This document shows positions 46,870 to 58,339 of a stretch of 64,000 nt of DNA, one piece after another. The notes under the pieces were generated by a model. It saw only the letters and a list, made by a program, of their open reading frames with translations. It had not been told where the DNA came from and searched no databases. Positions within the stretch are counted from its first letter, which is position 1. Each line of letters begins with the position of its first letter. The DNA comes from Heliocidaris tuberculata (lineage: Eukaryota; Echinodermata; Echinoidea; Camarodonta; Echinometridae): positions 19,583,917 to 19,647,916 of the forward strand of contig CM046832.1 of NCBI GenBank assembly GCA_025618425.1, written 5' to 3'. A program made the position numbers and the translations under genes.

Positions 46870-48260
46870 TGGACGAGTAGATATATTGGACCACCAAATT
46901 TAAAAAAAATAAGGAAATGGAGGTCCCATGGTGACCACCAAAAATTTTAAATCGCCGATCCCCTCCCAAATCGTGGAAAGAGCTCAACGCGATGTTCAAA
47001 TGCGTCACACATTTTTACAAAACATTCGCGTGTTGAAGATAAACAGCGAGTGCTAGTGATGTGCATGTACTGTGTAACATGATTGTTCAAATTAAATTTT
47101 GAAATCTTGCATTTAATTTGAATATAAACTCTGCCATGTAAAAGTTGGTTAGACATTTCAAAAAATTGGCTTAAATTTCACTTTAATTATAGCTCAAAGC
47201 TGAAACCTCATGCCACAATTCGATCTCTAGTAAAAGACATTTGTATTATTTTATTTAATTTGATTTTTTGTTAGATTCCTATTTCAAAAAGTTGGTTTTG
47301 GTGTCAAAATATTGAATTTCTCTGTCTATCCTTCCTTCTCAAACACTTTTAAGTTATGTGACTCAAATTCGCGATCGCGATAGCAGATTTTGCGATCGCG
47401 ATCACGAACATTAGTCATGTGACTATACATGTACTTGAGAATTTTATTTTATTTATTTTATTTATTTCTGATCTTTTGTCAGGGTAGCCCATTCACCATT
47501 AAGTAGTGGTCTTCCATGGGGCCCTGAATAATAAACATATTTACATCAAAATGCATAACGTATATACAGAATGGTTCAAAATAAAAATCCTCAGTAAAAT
47601 TAGAGAGTGCAAACAAATGAAAATGAAGAATAATTGAAAAAATTCAACAATTTGACACCAAATCTGAATTATTGCAACAGGAATTCAATAAAAAATCATA
47701 TTAAATGAAAGAATATAAATATCTTCTACTGGAGAATGAATTAAGGCATAACATTTTAGCTCTGAGCTAGAATAAAAGTGAAATTCAAGTCAATTTTTGA
47801 AGTATCTAACCAACTTTTATGTAGCAGAATTTATGTACATTAAGTGCTAGCATTTTATAAGAGCAGATTAAGGTGAAAATTTATGCTTCAATCATCACCA
47901 CCTCCCTGATCATAGCAATCTGAGGTCCGATTTCTCGGGCTTCACTTTTTTTTGCGGCGCAAATTAGTGCAGTCGTTAATCAGATGGGAATATTTTCGCG
48001 AGCTGTGAAATTTGCATCCCAACATCAACTCGCAAAATACGCGAAAATTACGGCTTTTACATACAATACCTGAAAGTGAAAGGTCAAGCACATATCATGA
48101 AATTGAAAACAATACCGCAAACAAATAATTCTAAACATTAGAAAAAAAATCTTATTTATTTTATTATTTAATGTGGACCTCCAAAATTGAGTTTGGTCCA
48201 CCAAAAATGAAAATAAGTCAAATTTGGAGGACCAACAGGACCACCAAAATCTTCAGTTAG
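46870..48260. mobile_element. Composite inverted-repeat element with ~85-bp internal arms
   Basis: The left arm (about 47125-47204, TATAAACTCTGCC...AAAAGTTGGTTAGA...TTTCAC...AGCTCAAAGCT) is repeated inverted at about 47755-47845. Further out, GGACCACCAAA-type words occur at 46890 and 46935 and inverted or repeated at 48176-48250. A LINE-end-like fragment (47440-47700) lies between the arms. The outer ends are uncertain. The right edge (reverse complement CCAGGGCTCGACACTAAC) resembles hAT-type ends. Confidence 0.5.
47440..47700 (-). repeat. LINE 3'-end-like repeat, second copy
   Basis: An ATTTT/ATTTATTT-rich tract followed by GTCAGGGTAGCCCATTCACC...TTCCATGGGGCCCTGAATAA. It parallels the copy at 34207-34430 (ACAGGGTAGTCC...GGAGGCCCTGTATAA). 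The orientation is inferred from the simple-repeat end. Confidence 0.5.
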
Positions 48261-48440
48261 TGTCGAGCCCTGGCTAATGTCACAAGATATTGGTAGACAG
48301 TAATACTGAGAATGAGATTGAGTAGCCGGTACTGTTGATTCACTGTCATGATTGTAAATAACCACAGTAGAATGCTATTCAAGATGATCTGAAACACACT
48401 GCCACTGAAGTGAAAGAGAAACAATAATAACAATTGTATT

Positions 48441-49700
48441 CACGAATAAGCCTGGGTGTCGGGCCGGTCAACCCGTACGGAAATCGGCGGGTTGGGGGTT
48501 TTTGCTGGGATCGGGTCGGGTCCGGGTTGCTGAGTGAAAAGTCTGAACCCGGTAAAAATAACCCGGTAAATAATTGGTGCTGTAAAGCCGTTATAGTATT
48601 AATTATGACTTTTTAATAAAAACTTGATAGTGGTAAATAATAGGCTTGGGCGGTTCTGCTAGTTTTAGAGAGAAGCGATTCCGATTCCGACGCAAGGTCT
48701 CGGTTCCAAAGGGAGTCGACTCCGAGGCCGCATCGCACGCAATACCATATGTTGCCTATAGTAGTTCATGCTAGATGCTCAATTTCGATTCCATGCGGAG
48801 TCGACTCCGGCATGCCCGGCCCGGTAGCGTGCACCGTACCGGTACATGGCTTCTATATGTCACTACTGTAGAGTCTATTGTGTATAGTGCAGCTTTCACA
48901 AATGTCCGATTTTCATATAAAAACTCCACTTTATGAAATAACTATCAAAATTCTACATACATGGCCAGGGTAATCATAGTCCAAGCTTCAATTTCATAAC
49001 TGTAATGACGAAAACCATATTGAATTTGCGCTGTAATGATGAAAACCGTACGTCTTTTTCAAGTTTTCGCGAGCTGGCTGCTGGATGACTGTGCATGGTA
49101 TAACCAGGAGGTGGCGCTATACGTCATGTTCCTTTTTTTTGGTATTTTTCACATGGCCTGTAGGCGCCATGTTTTTTCTGTGGTTCCAAACGAACGAAAC
49201 TCATTCTTCCGATTGATAATAGGTAGCTTAATTAGCTCAAATTATTATTTTGTGGTGTCACTGTGGCGTTAATAATATATGTTTCCTCAAATTTTGGAGG
49301 GGGTTTTACTTCAGTTTCTTCCATATTGTATATTTTTTCAGTGATATGATTTTTGACTGGTTGACCATTACTTTTGATATGTGACCAACATTTTTCTTCA
49401 TTCTTCCCTCTTACGGTAATCTTTTAAAAAATTGTTAGCATTATTATTCCTTCTCTTAAAAAACTCGACATGTATTTCTTAATTCAGAAGTACTTTCACA
49501 ATTAAAATATATTTGTGCCACAAATTTTTTTTAAAGACATGTAAGCTCTCTTTTCATTTAATATTTTTTTTCTTAGACTTACTTCCTTTATCATGATTTT
49601 ATTTTTTGTTAATTCTTCAAACACTGAGTTTTCATTCTGGAGTAAATTTCATTGATTTGTTTCAATTATTTTTATATCATTACACTGGATTTAAATATGC
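48441..49700. other. Non-coding repeat-rich stretch with GGGTCGGGT/CCGGTA words
   Basis: It begins ACGAATAAGCCTGGG with GGGTTGGGGG and CGGGTCGGGTCCGGG motifs. The inverted word CCCAGGCTTACTCACGAA lies at about 50843-50860, preceded by CCGGGACCCGG motifs. The two may be the ends of one old element, but the inverted 390-bp repeat overlaps that interval, so the structure is unresolved. The rest is AT-rich with no gene. Confidence 0.35.
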
Positions 49701-49725
49701 AGTAACCAGCAATAACATAATTGTA

Positions 49726-50112
49726 TGGTGGTTGATCCAGTGTCCGAACACTTTTCAGAAAATCAACGATAGCAAATAAAATATGAAACGAATATCTGTC
49801 AAACTATACATATTGAATGCTCAAAGTCCTACAAAAAAAGAAGTTGATGGAATTTTAAAAAGACAACGTAGATTTAATACGATATTCCCTTCCGAGTGAA
49901 CCCCTTCCCAACGACGCGGCGTTTTGGTCCCTTGAAAAAGGTACCGTAATTCCGAACGTGTGAAACCTATGGGAAAAAGACACAAACTTGGTATCAATAG
50001 TGTGGTTTTCATACGCGTAATCCCACGCGTATGAAAACCCATTTTAGGCGCTTAACTTTACACGTTCGGTAATACAATCTGTTCGGAATTACAATACTTG
50101 AATATATATATT
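49726..50112 (-). repeat. 390-bp dispersed repeat, left member of an inverted pair
   Basis: Read on the minus strand it matches 53988-54616 at roughly 90 percent or better by eye, from TTGTAATTCCGAACAG to GTTCGGACACTGGATC and on to ACCACCA, where both copies meet TA. It contains its own small palindrome, TTTTCATACGCG and CGCGTATGAAAA. The pair may be long terminal inverted repeats of a ~4.9-kb element or two independent insertions in opposite orientation. Confidence 0.9.
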
Positions 50113-51190
50113 TTCTGTCCCTACCCTCTGAATATTCCTCTCGCGGCTTGCCATCTCTCTTTCGCTCTCTCTCTTCCAAGCTCTCCTGTTGATCCTCGCT
50201 GATCACGAGGTGTGTGCTACTAACAGTGTTGTACACACACAGGCAGTCCGACATACACACTACACACACAACACACACTGATAATGGGTCCATAGTTATA
50301 CCAAGCTCCTTGGTTATGCTGCATGCTGGCTTCGTTTTGCGGAGCCAAGTAGCGGAATGTCTGTTATTTAGGTCTCACACCTTCGTAACTCTTTCATAGC
50401 TTTTAGAAGTCAGTATCTTCAATGCTTAATAATTATTTATCAATAAACTATCGTGATTTAACTTAGCAAGAAGACAAACATAAGTTGTAATCATGATTAA
50501 ATCATCTTCAACTTCATTCTTTCTCGAAATTCTCACTCAGGTAGATGATTACGAAAACACTAATACTGATAAGTAGCGCGGACTCTCGGAGGCACGCAAA
50601 ATAAAATAAAAGATATAAATCCAAAATTTGTTATCACGAGTAAATGATCCTCAACTTGCGTCTCCCTCGCTCAGGAAGCTAAATAGGAAACACCATATTT
50701 GCGCAATAACGTACTAAAATAAAAACATAAGGAAAATATAAACAAACATAAAATTTCCCGGGTTTCGGGCCGTGCCGGGACCCGGTAAAAATTTTGATAT
50801 CTTTACCGGTCCGGGCCGTTTCGGCTAATTTTCTACCGGGCCCCAGGCTTACTCACGAACGCCGTAGACTTCATCATGAGAGAATATGTGGGACCACAAA
50901 AGAAATATACAACTCACACACCAGTCGAGACCCTGCTACACCTGTCACATGTGCAATTCGTGTGCACATTAAGAGATACGAGTGGACGCCATCTTGTCTA
51001 TAAAGACTATAGACTATAGAAAGTGTGTGTCGACTTGGTGAAAATTTTGAGGTTTATAATTCAGGTTGTTCCAATAAAATATTGTGCAAAAAGCGGATCA
51101 AAATACTGAGTAACTGATAATCGATAAGTTCAGCAATTTTGAAGTAAAATAAATGAACTGAAATAAGTGAAATTATAAGAGAAAAGGGAG
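50113..51190. other. Stretch without recognisable gene
   Basis: Low-complexity CT- and CA-rich parts (50130-50290) and the CCGGGTTTCGGGCC-type words at 50758-50850. No supported coding region. Confidence 0.4.
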
Positions 51191-51204
51191 CGGATTAATT
51201 AATT

Positions 51205-51353
51205 AATTTTGTATGTTGGGGACCCCACTGGAAATAAGCTCTCGAGCTTTCGTGGGTTATCCTTTTCAAGCTTACATAATTTTGATCTGATATTCTTTTA
51301 TTGTTGTATGTTAGAGGCTTGGCAAATAAAATCAATCAATCAATCAATCAATC
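51205..51353 (+). repeat. LINE 3' end with (AATC)n tail
   Basis: TGTATGTTGGGGACCCCACTGG...AGCTTTCGTGGGTTATCC...GTTAGAGGCTTGGCAAATAAA followed by (ATCA)n ending near 51353. A short 3' fragment with a simple-repeat tail is typical of 5'-truncated CR1/L2 insertions. This tail differs from that of the LINE at 43454, so it is another subfamily. Confidence 0.7.
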
Positions 51354-51901
51354 AGCGATCTTCTGCTCAACCCATAAATTAACACATGCGCACACCCATG
51401 TGCTGATGATGATTATGATGATGAAATAAGAGAAGCAGAAACTTATTTGCATGGTGGACTTCCCCTTTTTATACACAGCCTTCCACTCAAACTCCACATC
51501 CAAGCTTGCCTATCCCATGCACGCACTAATTTCATACACACGAACAACACACCCTGGCAAAGCGCGTGGTGGTAGTGGTGGTTCACAGATCACACGACAT
51601 GCGATGATGCAGCATGCATGCACTGCACTAACGCTCATCAGTTACCTGACACGCGATCTAATATCAGCAAATTGTTCAATCAAAACATCACAAACCATGT
51701 TAAAAGTGCACTAAATTAAAAATAAATATAATAAATGTTCTATAAAATATAGCTTGTACAATATACTTGCTGAAAACACGGAATATACTCACGAAAAAAG
51801 GGTCGTAGAATGCAAGGACGCGACGCCAGGAACTCCAGTAGAATGATAATACAAAAGTAAGCTAAGAGATAGAACTAGAAAGAACGGGGTCTACCGGTCG
51901 G

Positions 51902-52213
51902 GCTAACTCGGCATTAGGGCGAACTCGGCACTGCGCGGTGACTATGTTTCAAGAGTTGAAGTCCACGTTACGCACCGTACCCTTTTTTAGCCTTAAATTC
52001 CATGTTTTGCATAATTTTACTTCTTGAAATTGTCAACATTACCTCTTTGCTAATCATTTTACTCATTGATATCAAATAATTTGAATTTAAGTGTTTTGAA
52101 ATGTGTAATTAAATGCGAAATTCAACACAACTGTTTGCGATCACTTTAACTCTCTGGGCTCACTCCGCGGCGATTTTCCGCCAAGGCCGAGTTTGCCCTA
52201 GTGCCGAGTTAGC
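51902..52213. mobile_element. MITE with GCTAACTCGGCAYTAGGGC inverted ends
   Basis: The left end reads GCTAACTCGGCATTAGGG followed by CGAACTCGGC. The right end reads GCCGAGTTTGCCCTAGTG followed by CCGAGTTAGC, its inverted match over about 30 bp with few differences. The interior is 250 bp without coding capacity. No target-site duplication was recognised. Confidence 0.8.
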
Positions 52214-52394
52214 GCCCGCATCCGAAAGAACGGACGCCGCGCCGCGCCGTACCGCGCCAATGCAATGCATGCAATGGGCGTATGAAGAAAGTTTGTGTGA
52301 TAACAAAAAAATCAGTGGCCCACTTCATAAGATATCTGATATAGGCCTGGGGTGGTATTCTGACTCGGTATTCTGAAAATTGTTGTAACTTTTG

Positions 52395-53990
52395 TCCTAA
52401 CTTTTGTTGTATCTTCCAGATCTTCTACTCTACCAAATCTTCCTCAATGCAATATCCCTGGCATCAACAACATTATCATCCATACTACCCAGGAATCGAA
52501 AAACTCCTTAAGAACTTAGATCCTAAAAAAGCTACCGGGGTTGATGATATATCCCCTCGTATTCTTAAGGAATTTTCTCATGAACTAGCCCCGATTCTTG
52601 CCAAAATCTTCCAGGCATCTATAGATACAGGATAATTGCCTGAAGACTGGCGTAAAGCCAACATCACACCCATTCACATAAAGGGTGAACGCACTAAACC
52701 AGAAAACTATAGACCAATATCTCTCACTTCACTATCTTGTAATTATTAGAACATGTTGTACACTCTCATATAATGAATCGTCTTGACTCGTACAACATAC
52801 TCAATAAATACCAACATGGATTCAGAAAAAGGCATTCCTGTGAATCACAATTAATTCAAACCATGTATGACCTTACTCTTTAATTCATTCGACAAACGGA
52901 CACAGACTGACATGATCACTGACTTTGGTAAAGCGTTCGACAAATGGGAGAACCATGCAACAAGTGGATCTCATCTTTTCTACAGGATAGGTACCAACGG
53001 GTACTAGTATTGGGGGGGGGGGGGTGAACACTCACAGTGGGTTAGGGTGCAGTCAGGCGTTCCGCAAGGCACAGTGCTCGGACCTTTACTATTTTTAATC
53101 TACGTAAACGACCTACCAGACGACTTATCTTCAACTGTATGACTATACGCGGACGACTGTGTTATGTATACTCTGACATCAGGACACAACTCGACGCTAC
53201 TAAACTATATACAGGACGACTTGGACAGACTTTCTGCATGGGTAAATATATGGCAGATGCAACTCAATCCACAGACTGAATGTTATGTTCTCAGAATTGC
53301 TGCATCTAGATCCCCCATAATAACCAAGTATACTCTAGGTGATAGCATATTACAGGAAAACCCCTCTCACTCATATTTTGGAGTAGAGATCTCCAAAGAT
53401 TTAAAGTGGGATGCACACATATCTAAAATAACTTCATCTGCTAACAAAGTAAATGGATTTATTCGTAGAAACCTGAATATAATGTACTAAACAAACCAAA
53501 TCTACAGCTTACACAGCACTAGTCCGTCCAATTGTATAATATAGTTCTAGTGTCTGGGACCCATATACAAAAGAACACACCCATGAAATTGGTAAAGTAC
53601 AAAGAAGGGCAGCCAGAATGGTATGCAATGACTATAGGCAAACTACCAGTGCGACAGAACTTATGCAGGGATTAGGCTGGGACTTGCTTTCCATTAGAAG
53701 GAAAGTTTCGAGGGTCAGTATATTGCACAAGGCCTGGGGGGGGGGGGGTGGCACTTGGCCCTGCCGGTGTCGGACTACCTACGTCCAGCTACACGAGCCA
53801 CCAGACGACCTTCAGGAAACTCCTTCATACAGTACCCCCACCCGCACCAACTGTTTCAAATACTCCTACATTCCACGTACCATCAAGGACTGGAACTCAC
53901 TAGTACCACCTGACATCCAGAGCATAGCAGACAACAACACATTCAAACTTCAAATAACCTCAATTTCTGCAACCAAGACTCCAGTAATAA
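52395..53990 (+). pseudogene. 5'-truncated CR1-like LINE, RT remnant
   Basis: Blocks in order: LDPKKATGVDDISPRILK, LPEDWRKANITPI, NYRPISLTSL, QHGFRKRHSCESQL, a decayed [38 protein letters not shown] (intact catalytic Asp pair at about 53146), HSYFGVEISKDLKWDAHI, GFIRRNLN, QRRAARMVCNDYRQT and FKYSYIPRTIKDWNSL. Stops (for example before LPEDW and before LYADD), frameshifts and inserted G runs at about 53012 and 53739 disable it. The endonuclease and PHD regions are absent. It ends against the right-hand copy of the inverted 390-bp repeat. Confidence 0.9.
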
Positions 53991-54616
53991 GGACTAATAT
54001 AGTCAAGGATTGTAATTCCGAACAGATTGTATTACCGACCGTGTACAGTTAAGCGCTTAAAATGGGTTTTCATACGCGTGGGATTACGTGTATGAAAACA
54101 TGCACACTATTGAAACAAAGGTTGTGTCTTTTTCCCATAGGTTTCACACGTTCGGAAATACAGTACCTTTTTCAAGGGACCAAAACGCCGCGTCGTTGGG
54201 AAGGGGTTCACTCGGAAGGGAATATCGTATTAAATCTACGTTGTCTTTTTAAAATTCCAACAATTTCTTTTTCTGTAGGACTTTGAGCATTCATTATGTA
54301 AGTTTGACAGATATTCGTGTGATATTTTATTTGCTATCGTTGATTTTCTGAAAAGTGTTTGGACACTGGATCCATCACTCTTAAAAATCCCGGGTCAGAT
54401 TGACCCGGAAATCAGTCCGTTGGGGCCACACTCCGTTCCGGGTCAAAAATGACCCGGAATAAGGTCCAATGTGACACAGAAAGGTCCAGATCTGACGCAG
54501 AAATGGTCACATCGGACCTTATTCCGGATCATTTTTGACCCGGAACGGAGTGTGGCCCCAACGGACTGATTTCCGGGTCAAATCTGACCCGGGATTTTTT
54601 AGAGTGTGCACCACCA
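53988..54616 (+). repeat. 390-bp dispersed repeat, right member of the inverted pair
   Basis: Inverted counterpart of 49726-50112. A 231-bp MITE (54376-54606) is inserted near its outer end. The final ACCACCA-TA of the repeat resumes after that MITE, so the left copy serves as the empty site. Confidence 0.88.
54376..54606. mobile_element. Foldback MITE with ~100-bp arms (CACTCTWAAAAATCCCGGG)
   Basis: The left half (CACTCTTAAAAATCCCGGG, GACCCGGAAATCAGTCCG, TCCGTTCCGGGTCAAAAATG) is mirrored by the right half with few mismatches. Only about 30 bp of unpaired centre remain around 54480. It is inserted in the right copy of the 390-bp repeat. No coding capacity. Confidence 0.92.
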
Positions 54617-54740
54617 TAACACTGCGCACTCCCTCATCCTCCTCGTTTGGTTCCTGATGGAATGTTGAGGGGTAACAAGAAGAAGAAGAAGAATCTTTCG
54701 GTTTCAACCCATCTAACATATGCGCAAAACTTTTTCAGAA

Positions 54741-55106
54741 CACACTAAGAAAAAAAGGTACAATTTTGCACCCTTCAAATGCAACACTGGCAGCACCTTT
54801 TTGGGTGCAACTTTGCACCCTAAGAAGCTTTTTGCACCTTTAAGGGTGCAGTTAGCTGCAATTTGGGTGCAGAGTTGTACCCTTTAGAAAAGGTACAAAT
54901 TTGCACCCTTTTGGATGCAAACGTTTCTGAACCCTTAAAGGTGCAAAGTTGCACCTTTTAGGATGCAAACGGGCATTAAAGGGTGCAAACAAGAACAAAA
55001 AGGTGCATTGTTGCACCCTTTTCATGTAGGGTGCAAGATTGCACCCAAAAAGGTGCTGCCAGTGTTGCATTTAGGGTGCAAACTTGAACCTTTTTTTCTT
55101 AGTGTG
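54741..55106. mobile_element. Foldback MITE rich in TTTGCACCC (CACACTAAGAAAAAAAGG ends)
   Basis: The left end is CACACTAAGAAAAAAAGG and the right end CCTTTTTTTCTTAGTGTG. The inner arms also pair (TGCAACACTGGCAGCACC with GGTGCTGCCAGTGTTGCA). The interior is a run of GGGTGCAA / TTGCACCC words in both orientations. Three short ORFs across it are made of these words and are not genes. Confidence 0.93.
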
Positions 55107-56047
55107 AAGGAAATTGTATGGCTGTTACTTTACCAAAACACAAAAAGTGACAAAACTTCCGTCGGGATGGGTTGTCAGACGGCCCCTAAAAAATTGGGCA
55201 AATTTTGTCAGAAGGAAGAGGCATGGGTGTACATTACAAAAATATGTAAACTGACAAAACTTTCCATCGGAAAGGGGGTGTAACACGCCCCTGAAAAAAC
55301 ACCAAAGTGCTCCTAAACCAAGCTTTTCTGCCCAAAATGCTCTGGATGTAGAGAAAATCCTTTTTTTTTTTGGGGGGGGGGGTTATTTTTTTGTTTTTGT
55401 TTTTGTTTTTGTTTTTGTTTTTTTTTTTTTTTTGCATTACAACCTTAATAACTCCAAAGTGTCTCATTTAATTCAAGTCAAATTTACATAGTACAATCTT
55501 TAGTATCGTAACTTTCTTGGGGTGCAATTTGGTGTCAAAAAGATCATTTCAATAATAAATTATTAAATTGTGAAAACTGTATTGCTTTCTGAAAAGTAGT
55601 CAAATTATATTGACAGGATTATGTAAACACACTCATTGTCCATCTGCCTCTGTTTGACCGATGAGATAACACTTTGGTTTGACAAGACATGATAGAGGAG
55701 CTCGCTATAGTATCTGGGCTATGTACCTGCCGTGCTGAAATCTACCATTCATGTGTTAATTACACAAATACCTTGCAAGCTCTCTATGTTGTAATCATAA
55801 AGAAAAGCGGCAGAGTTCATGGGCCGCGGAACAGGGGGGGGGGGGGCTGCAGACCCCACACTTTTTTTAGTAGACACGTTTCACAAAATCTCGGGAAAAG
55901 GGTTCGAAAATACGAATTAACCGATCAAGGCATTCTCCCAAAATAAAGTTGTCATTTTCATAATATCGCTGTTATAATGTACATCCCAAGGACTTCAGCA
56001 TTAGAAAAAAGTCTTTGTTTGCTCGCTCGCACATTAATCATTAGACC
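55107..56047. other. Non-coding stretch with G and (GTTTTT)n tracts
   Basis: T and G runs at 55362-55383 and a short (GTTTTT)n at 55392-55420 resemble the satellite tract in composition but not in flanks. A G run lies at 55836. No recognisable gene. Confidence 0.5.
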
Positions 56048-56060
56048 ATTACACACAGTG

Positions 56061-56755
56061 CACATGCGTATCTATGGGGGGGGGGGGGGTAGGAGCCCGG
56101 GCACGTGCCCCGGGCAGCACTTTTAGGGGGCGCAAAAACGCAAAACAGAGAATGAAAAAAGGGATATAAAGAAAAAACATAATCCTTAAGGATTATGCGC
56201 CCCCAATCAGCATGCAGGATGCATTAGAAATACAGTTTTCAGGGTTTAAAATGCGAATCTTTTCTAAATAGGGTCGCTTTGCTCTCACGCATAATTATTT
56301 CCTTTCATTATCTCGTAATTTCGCGCCCCCAATATATAGTCCTTAAATAGCCTTTTTTTAAACGGTTCAAAATTTGAAAATTAAAGATGTAGGCCTAGTT
56401 GTCGTTGCTTTGTTCACTATCATCTAAGGTTTCATCTGTCTCTTGCTAAATTCCTCCACTATTTCTCAAGGTTTTTTGTCAATTTTGCTCCCAATTTTAG
56501 GAAGGAGGAAAATAGAAAACCATTTATCACTGAACAAAATTCGAACTTCTCTATCAATTTCAGTGTTCAATTGCAACATTTCCTGCATTGGTAAAATGCG
56601 CAAGAATTTTTTTTAGGGTTAAAAATGCAACAAAATTTGCCGCTCGGTCGCTTTGCTTCCTCGCCTCTACAATAACGTAGATTAGTTTGGGCACTCGGGA
56701 AGGGGAGCAACTTCATTGTTTACCCCGGGCGCCATAATCCCTAGATACGACACTG
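56061..56755. mobile_element. Insertion with 13-14-bp target-site duplication
   Basis: ATTACACACAGTG (56048-56060) precedes it and ATTACACACAAGTG (56756-56769) follows. The termini are loosely inverted: CACATGCGTATCTATGG on the left and CCCTAGATACGACACTG on the right. A 14-base G run and GCCCGGGCACGTGCCCCGGGC-type words follow the left end, with a CCCCGGGCGCC word near the right. A duplication this long is unusual for a DNA element with inverted ends. No coding capacity. Confidence 0.7.
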
Positions 56756-57035
56756 ATTACACACAAGTGCTAATAATTGGGGAAGCTGAAGCAGTGTCCA
56801 GAACCACAATATAAAACGAAGATGATGATTCTTAATACTATTAATTGGACTGTATAATGCCAATGTAAACGAAATGACTCCCTTTCCGTTTTATCGTCAC
56901 CCCTTGTAGGTGCCCCTTTTACAAAAAAAGGACCCTTTCTAGCTGGTGCCCCCACCCCTTCGAAAGACGCTCCGCAGCCCCTGTTTACAGGTCCTAACAT
57001 GCGTCGGAAGGGTTGGGGTGGGTATTGGACGTCTG

Positions 57036-57140
57036 GGGCCCGTTGCACAAAACTTGCGTTTGAACGCAACTCAGGAAAATCAAACGCAACTTTATTTTCA
57101 GCCAATCAGAAGTGCGCATTAAGGACTTGCGTTTGATTTT
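57036..57140. repeat. Diverged relative of the 6020-6166 foldback MITE
   Basis: GGGCCCGTTGCACAAAACTTGCGTTT, then AACGCAACTCAGGAAAATCAAACGCAACT, then TTGCGTTTGATTTTTCA. The left arm is complete and the right arm is truncated. The shared CCAATCAG centre ties it to the copy at 6020. Confidence 0.7.
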
Positions 57141-57840
57141 TCATAATTTGCAAGTAATGTATAATACAGGCATATGTTGTGAGGGGTTGACATCTTTTAA
57201 TTGCCCGAATATCAACTTTCCAGTTTCTAAATTTTGATACTCTTTGTAGTGAAAATATACTGAAATCACAATCATATTCGGTACAAGAATAAGATGGTGG
57301 TTGCCCGAATATAGAAACTTAACTTCATTTTTTATCTATTGTAGTGTCATTAGCAAAATATTTTGCCTCATTGCGTTTTGATTGAAAGTGTTTGGACAGG
57401 TTAATTTCTTTATATTTCATGCATGAACAATTGATTTGTATATATGTTTGAAGATATTTTAGATTTAATTTCCATGCATATATAAGAGGGTTCAAATTCG
57501 GTTTGTTTGGCTTCACAAGTGCTCCAGTATTATTTCTGTTTACCTTTTTAACGGTTTGCTTCAAACGTCTACCTGTAATAATTTCTCCTTAATTCATGAA
57601 ATTTTAAAATTAAGAGCAATTTGGTTACATTTTCCTTTGAATAAATGCTTCATAATGATTAAAGAGTATAATTGTTTTTCATGATTTTTTTTTTCATTTC
57701 CCCCCTTTTTTTAAGCGGATGAACAGGGGGTTGCAATGGCCCCCTTGTGCCCCCTGGCTACGCCTATGAAGAAAGGATCTGTTTTAATTTGACATGTAAG
57801 AATTCCCCATAAAACAGTTATTTCTCACTCCAACGAGACA
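57141..57840. other. AT-rich stretch, old repeat fragments
   Basis: GCCCGAATATCAACTTTCCAG-type words relate it to the repeats at 100-490 and 59160-59400. No gene seen. Confidence 0.4.
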
Positions 57841-57847
57841 CATTATG

Positions 57848-58180
57848 CAGGGGCGGATCCAGGATTTTGTATAACGGGGGGGGGGGGGGGGCACACAAAT
57901 GCAGGATTGTCAACTTTGGGAAACTGCTTGCAGGGAGATCCGTATTTTGTTGGTCTCGCCAGCCCTCCAAAAGTCGCTCAGTGGGAGGGGGGGGGGGAGT
58001 TATGGGGCCCAGTTTCCCTCCATAATTATCTGACAAGCAAAAAAAAAAAAAAAAAAAAAAGTTTCCGTTCTAAAAAGGGGGGGGGGGGAATTTAAAAAAG
58101 GGAGGGCACAATGCATAGTTTTCTTTTAAAAGGGGGGAGGGCACGGGCCAGGATTGCCCTCCCCCCTAAATCCGCCACTG
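57848..58180. mobile_element. G-tract MITE with 7-bp TSD CATTATG
   Basis: The left end CAGGGGCGGATCCAGG and right end TCCGCCACTG are inverted (CAGKGGCGGA). CATTATG occurs immediately outside both ends (57841-57847 and 58181-58187). It shares its interior with the nested element at 20344-20587. G runs of about 17, 9 and 11 bases lie near 57877, 57987 and 58077. The 7-bp duplication is close to, but not exactly, the 8 bp of hAT elements. Confidence 0.85.
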
Positions 58181-58339
58181 CATTATGGAAAGAAGGCACA
58201 ATTTTACCTAAAAAAGCGGGAGTCGGGCATTTGAATTCCCTTTTTTTTTTTGTCGCATGAAAATCGATCGCCTATTTCATTTTTGTATTATGTATGGAGT
58301 AGAATTGGAGTTTTGAGAAATAAAATCAGTCAATATACA

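Noticed and set aside
54852..55283. ORFs with repeated CKFAPF / GCKLEP words
   Set aside because: They translate the GGGTGCAA octamers of a MITE in both strands.
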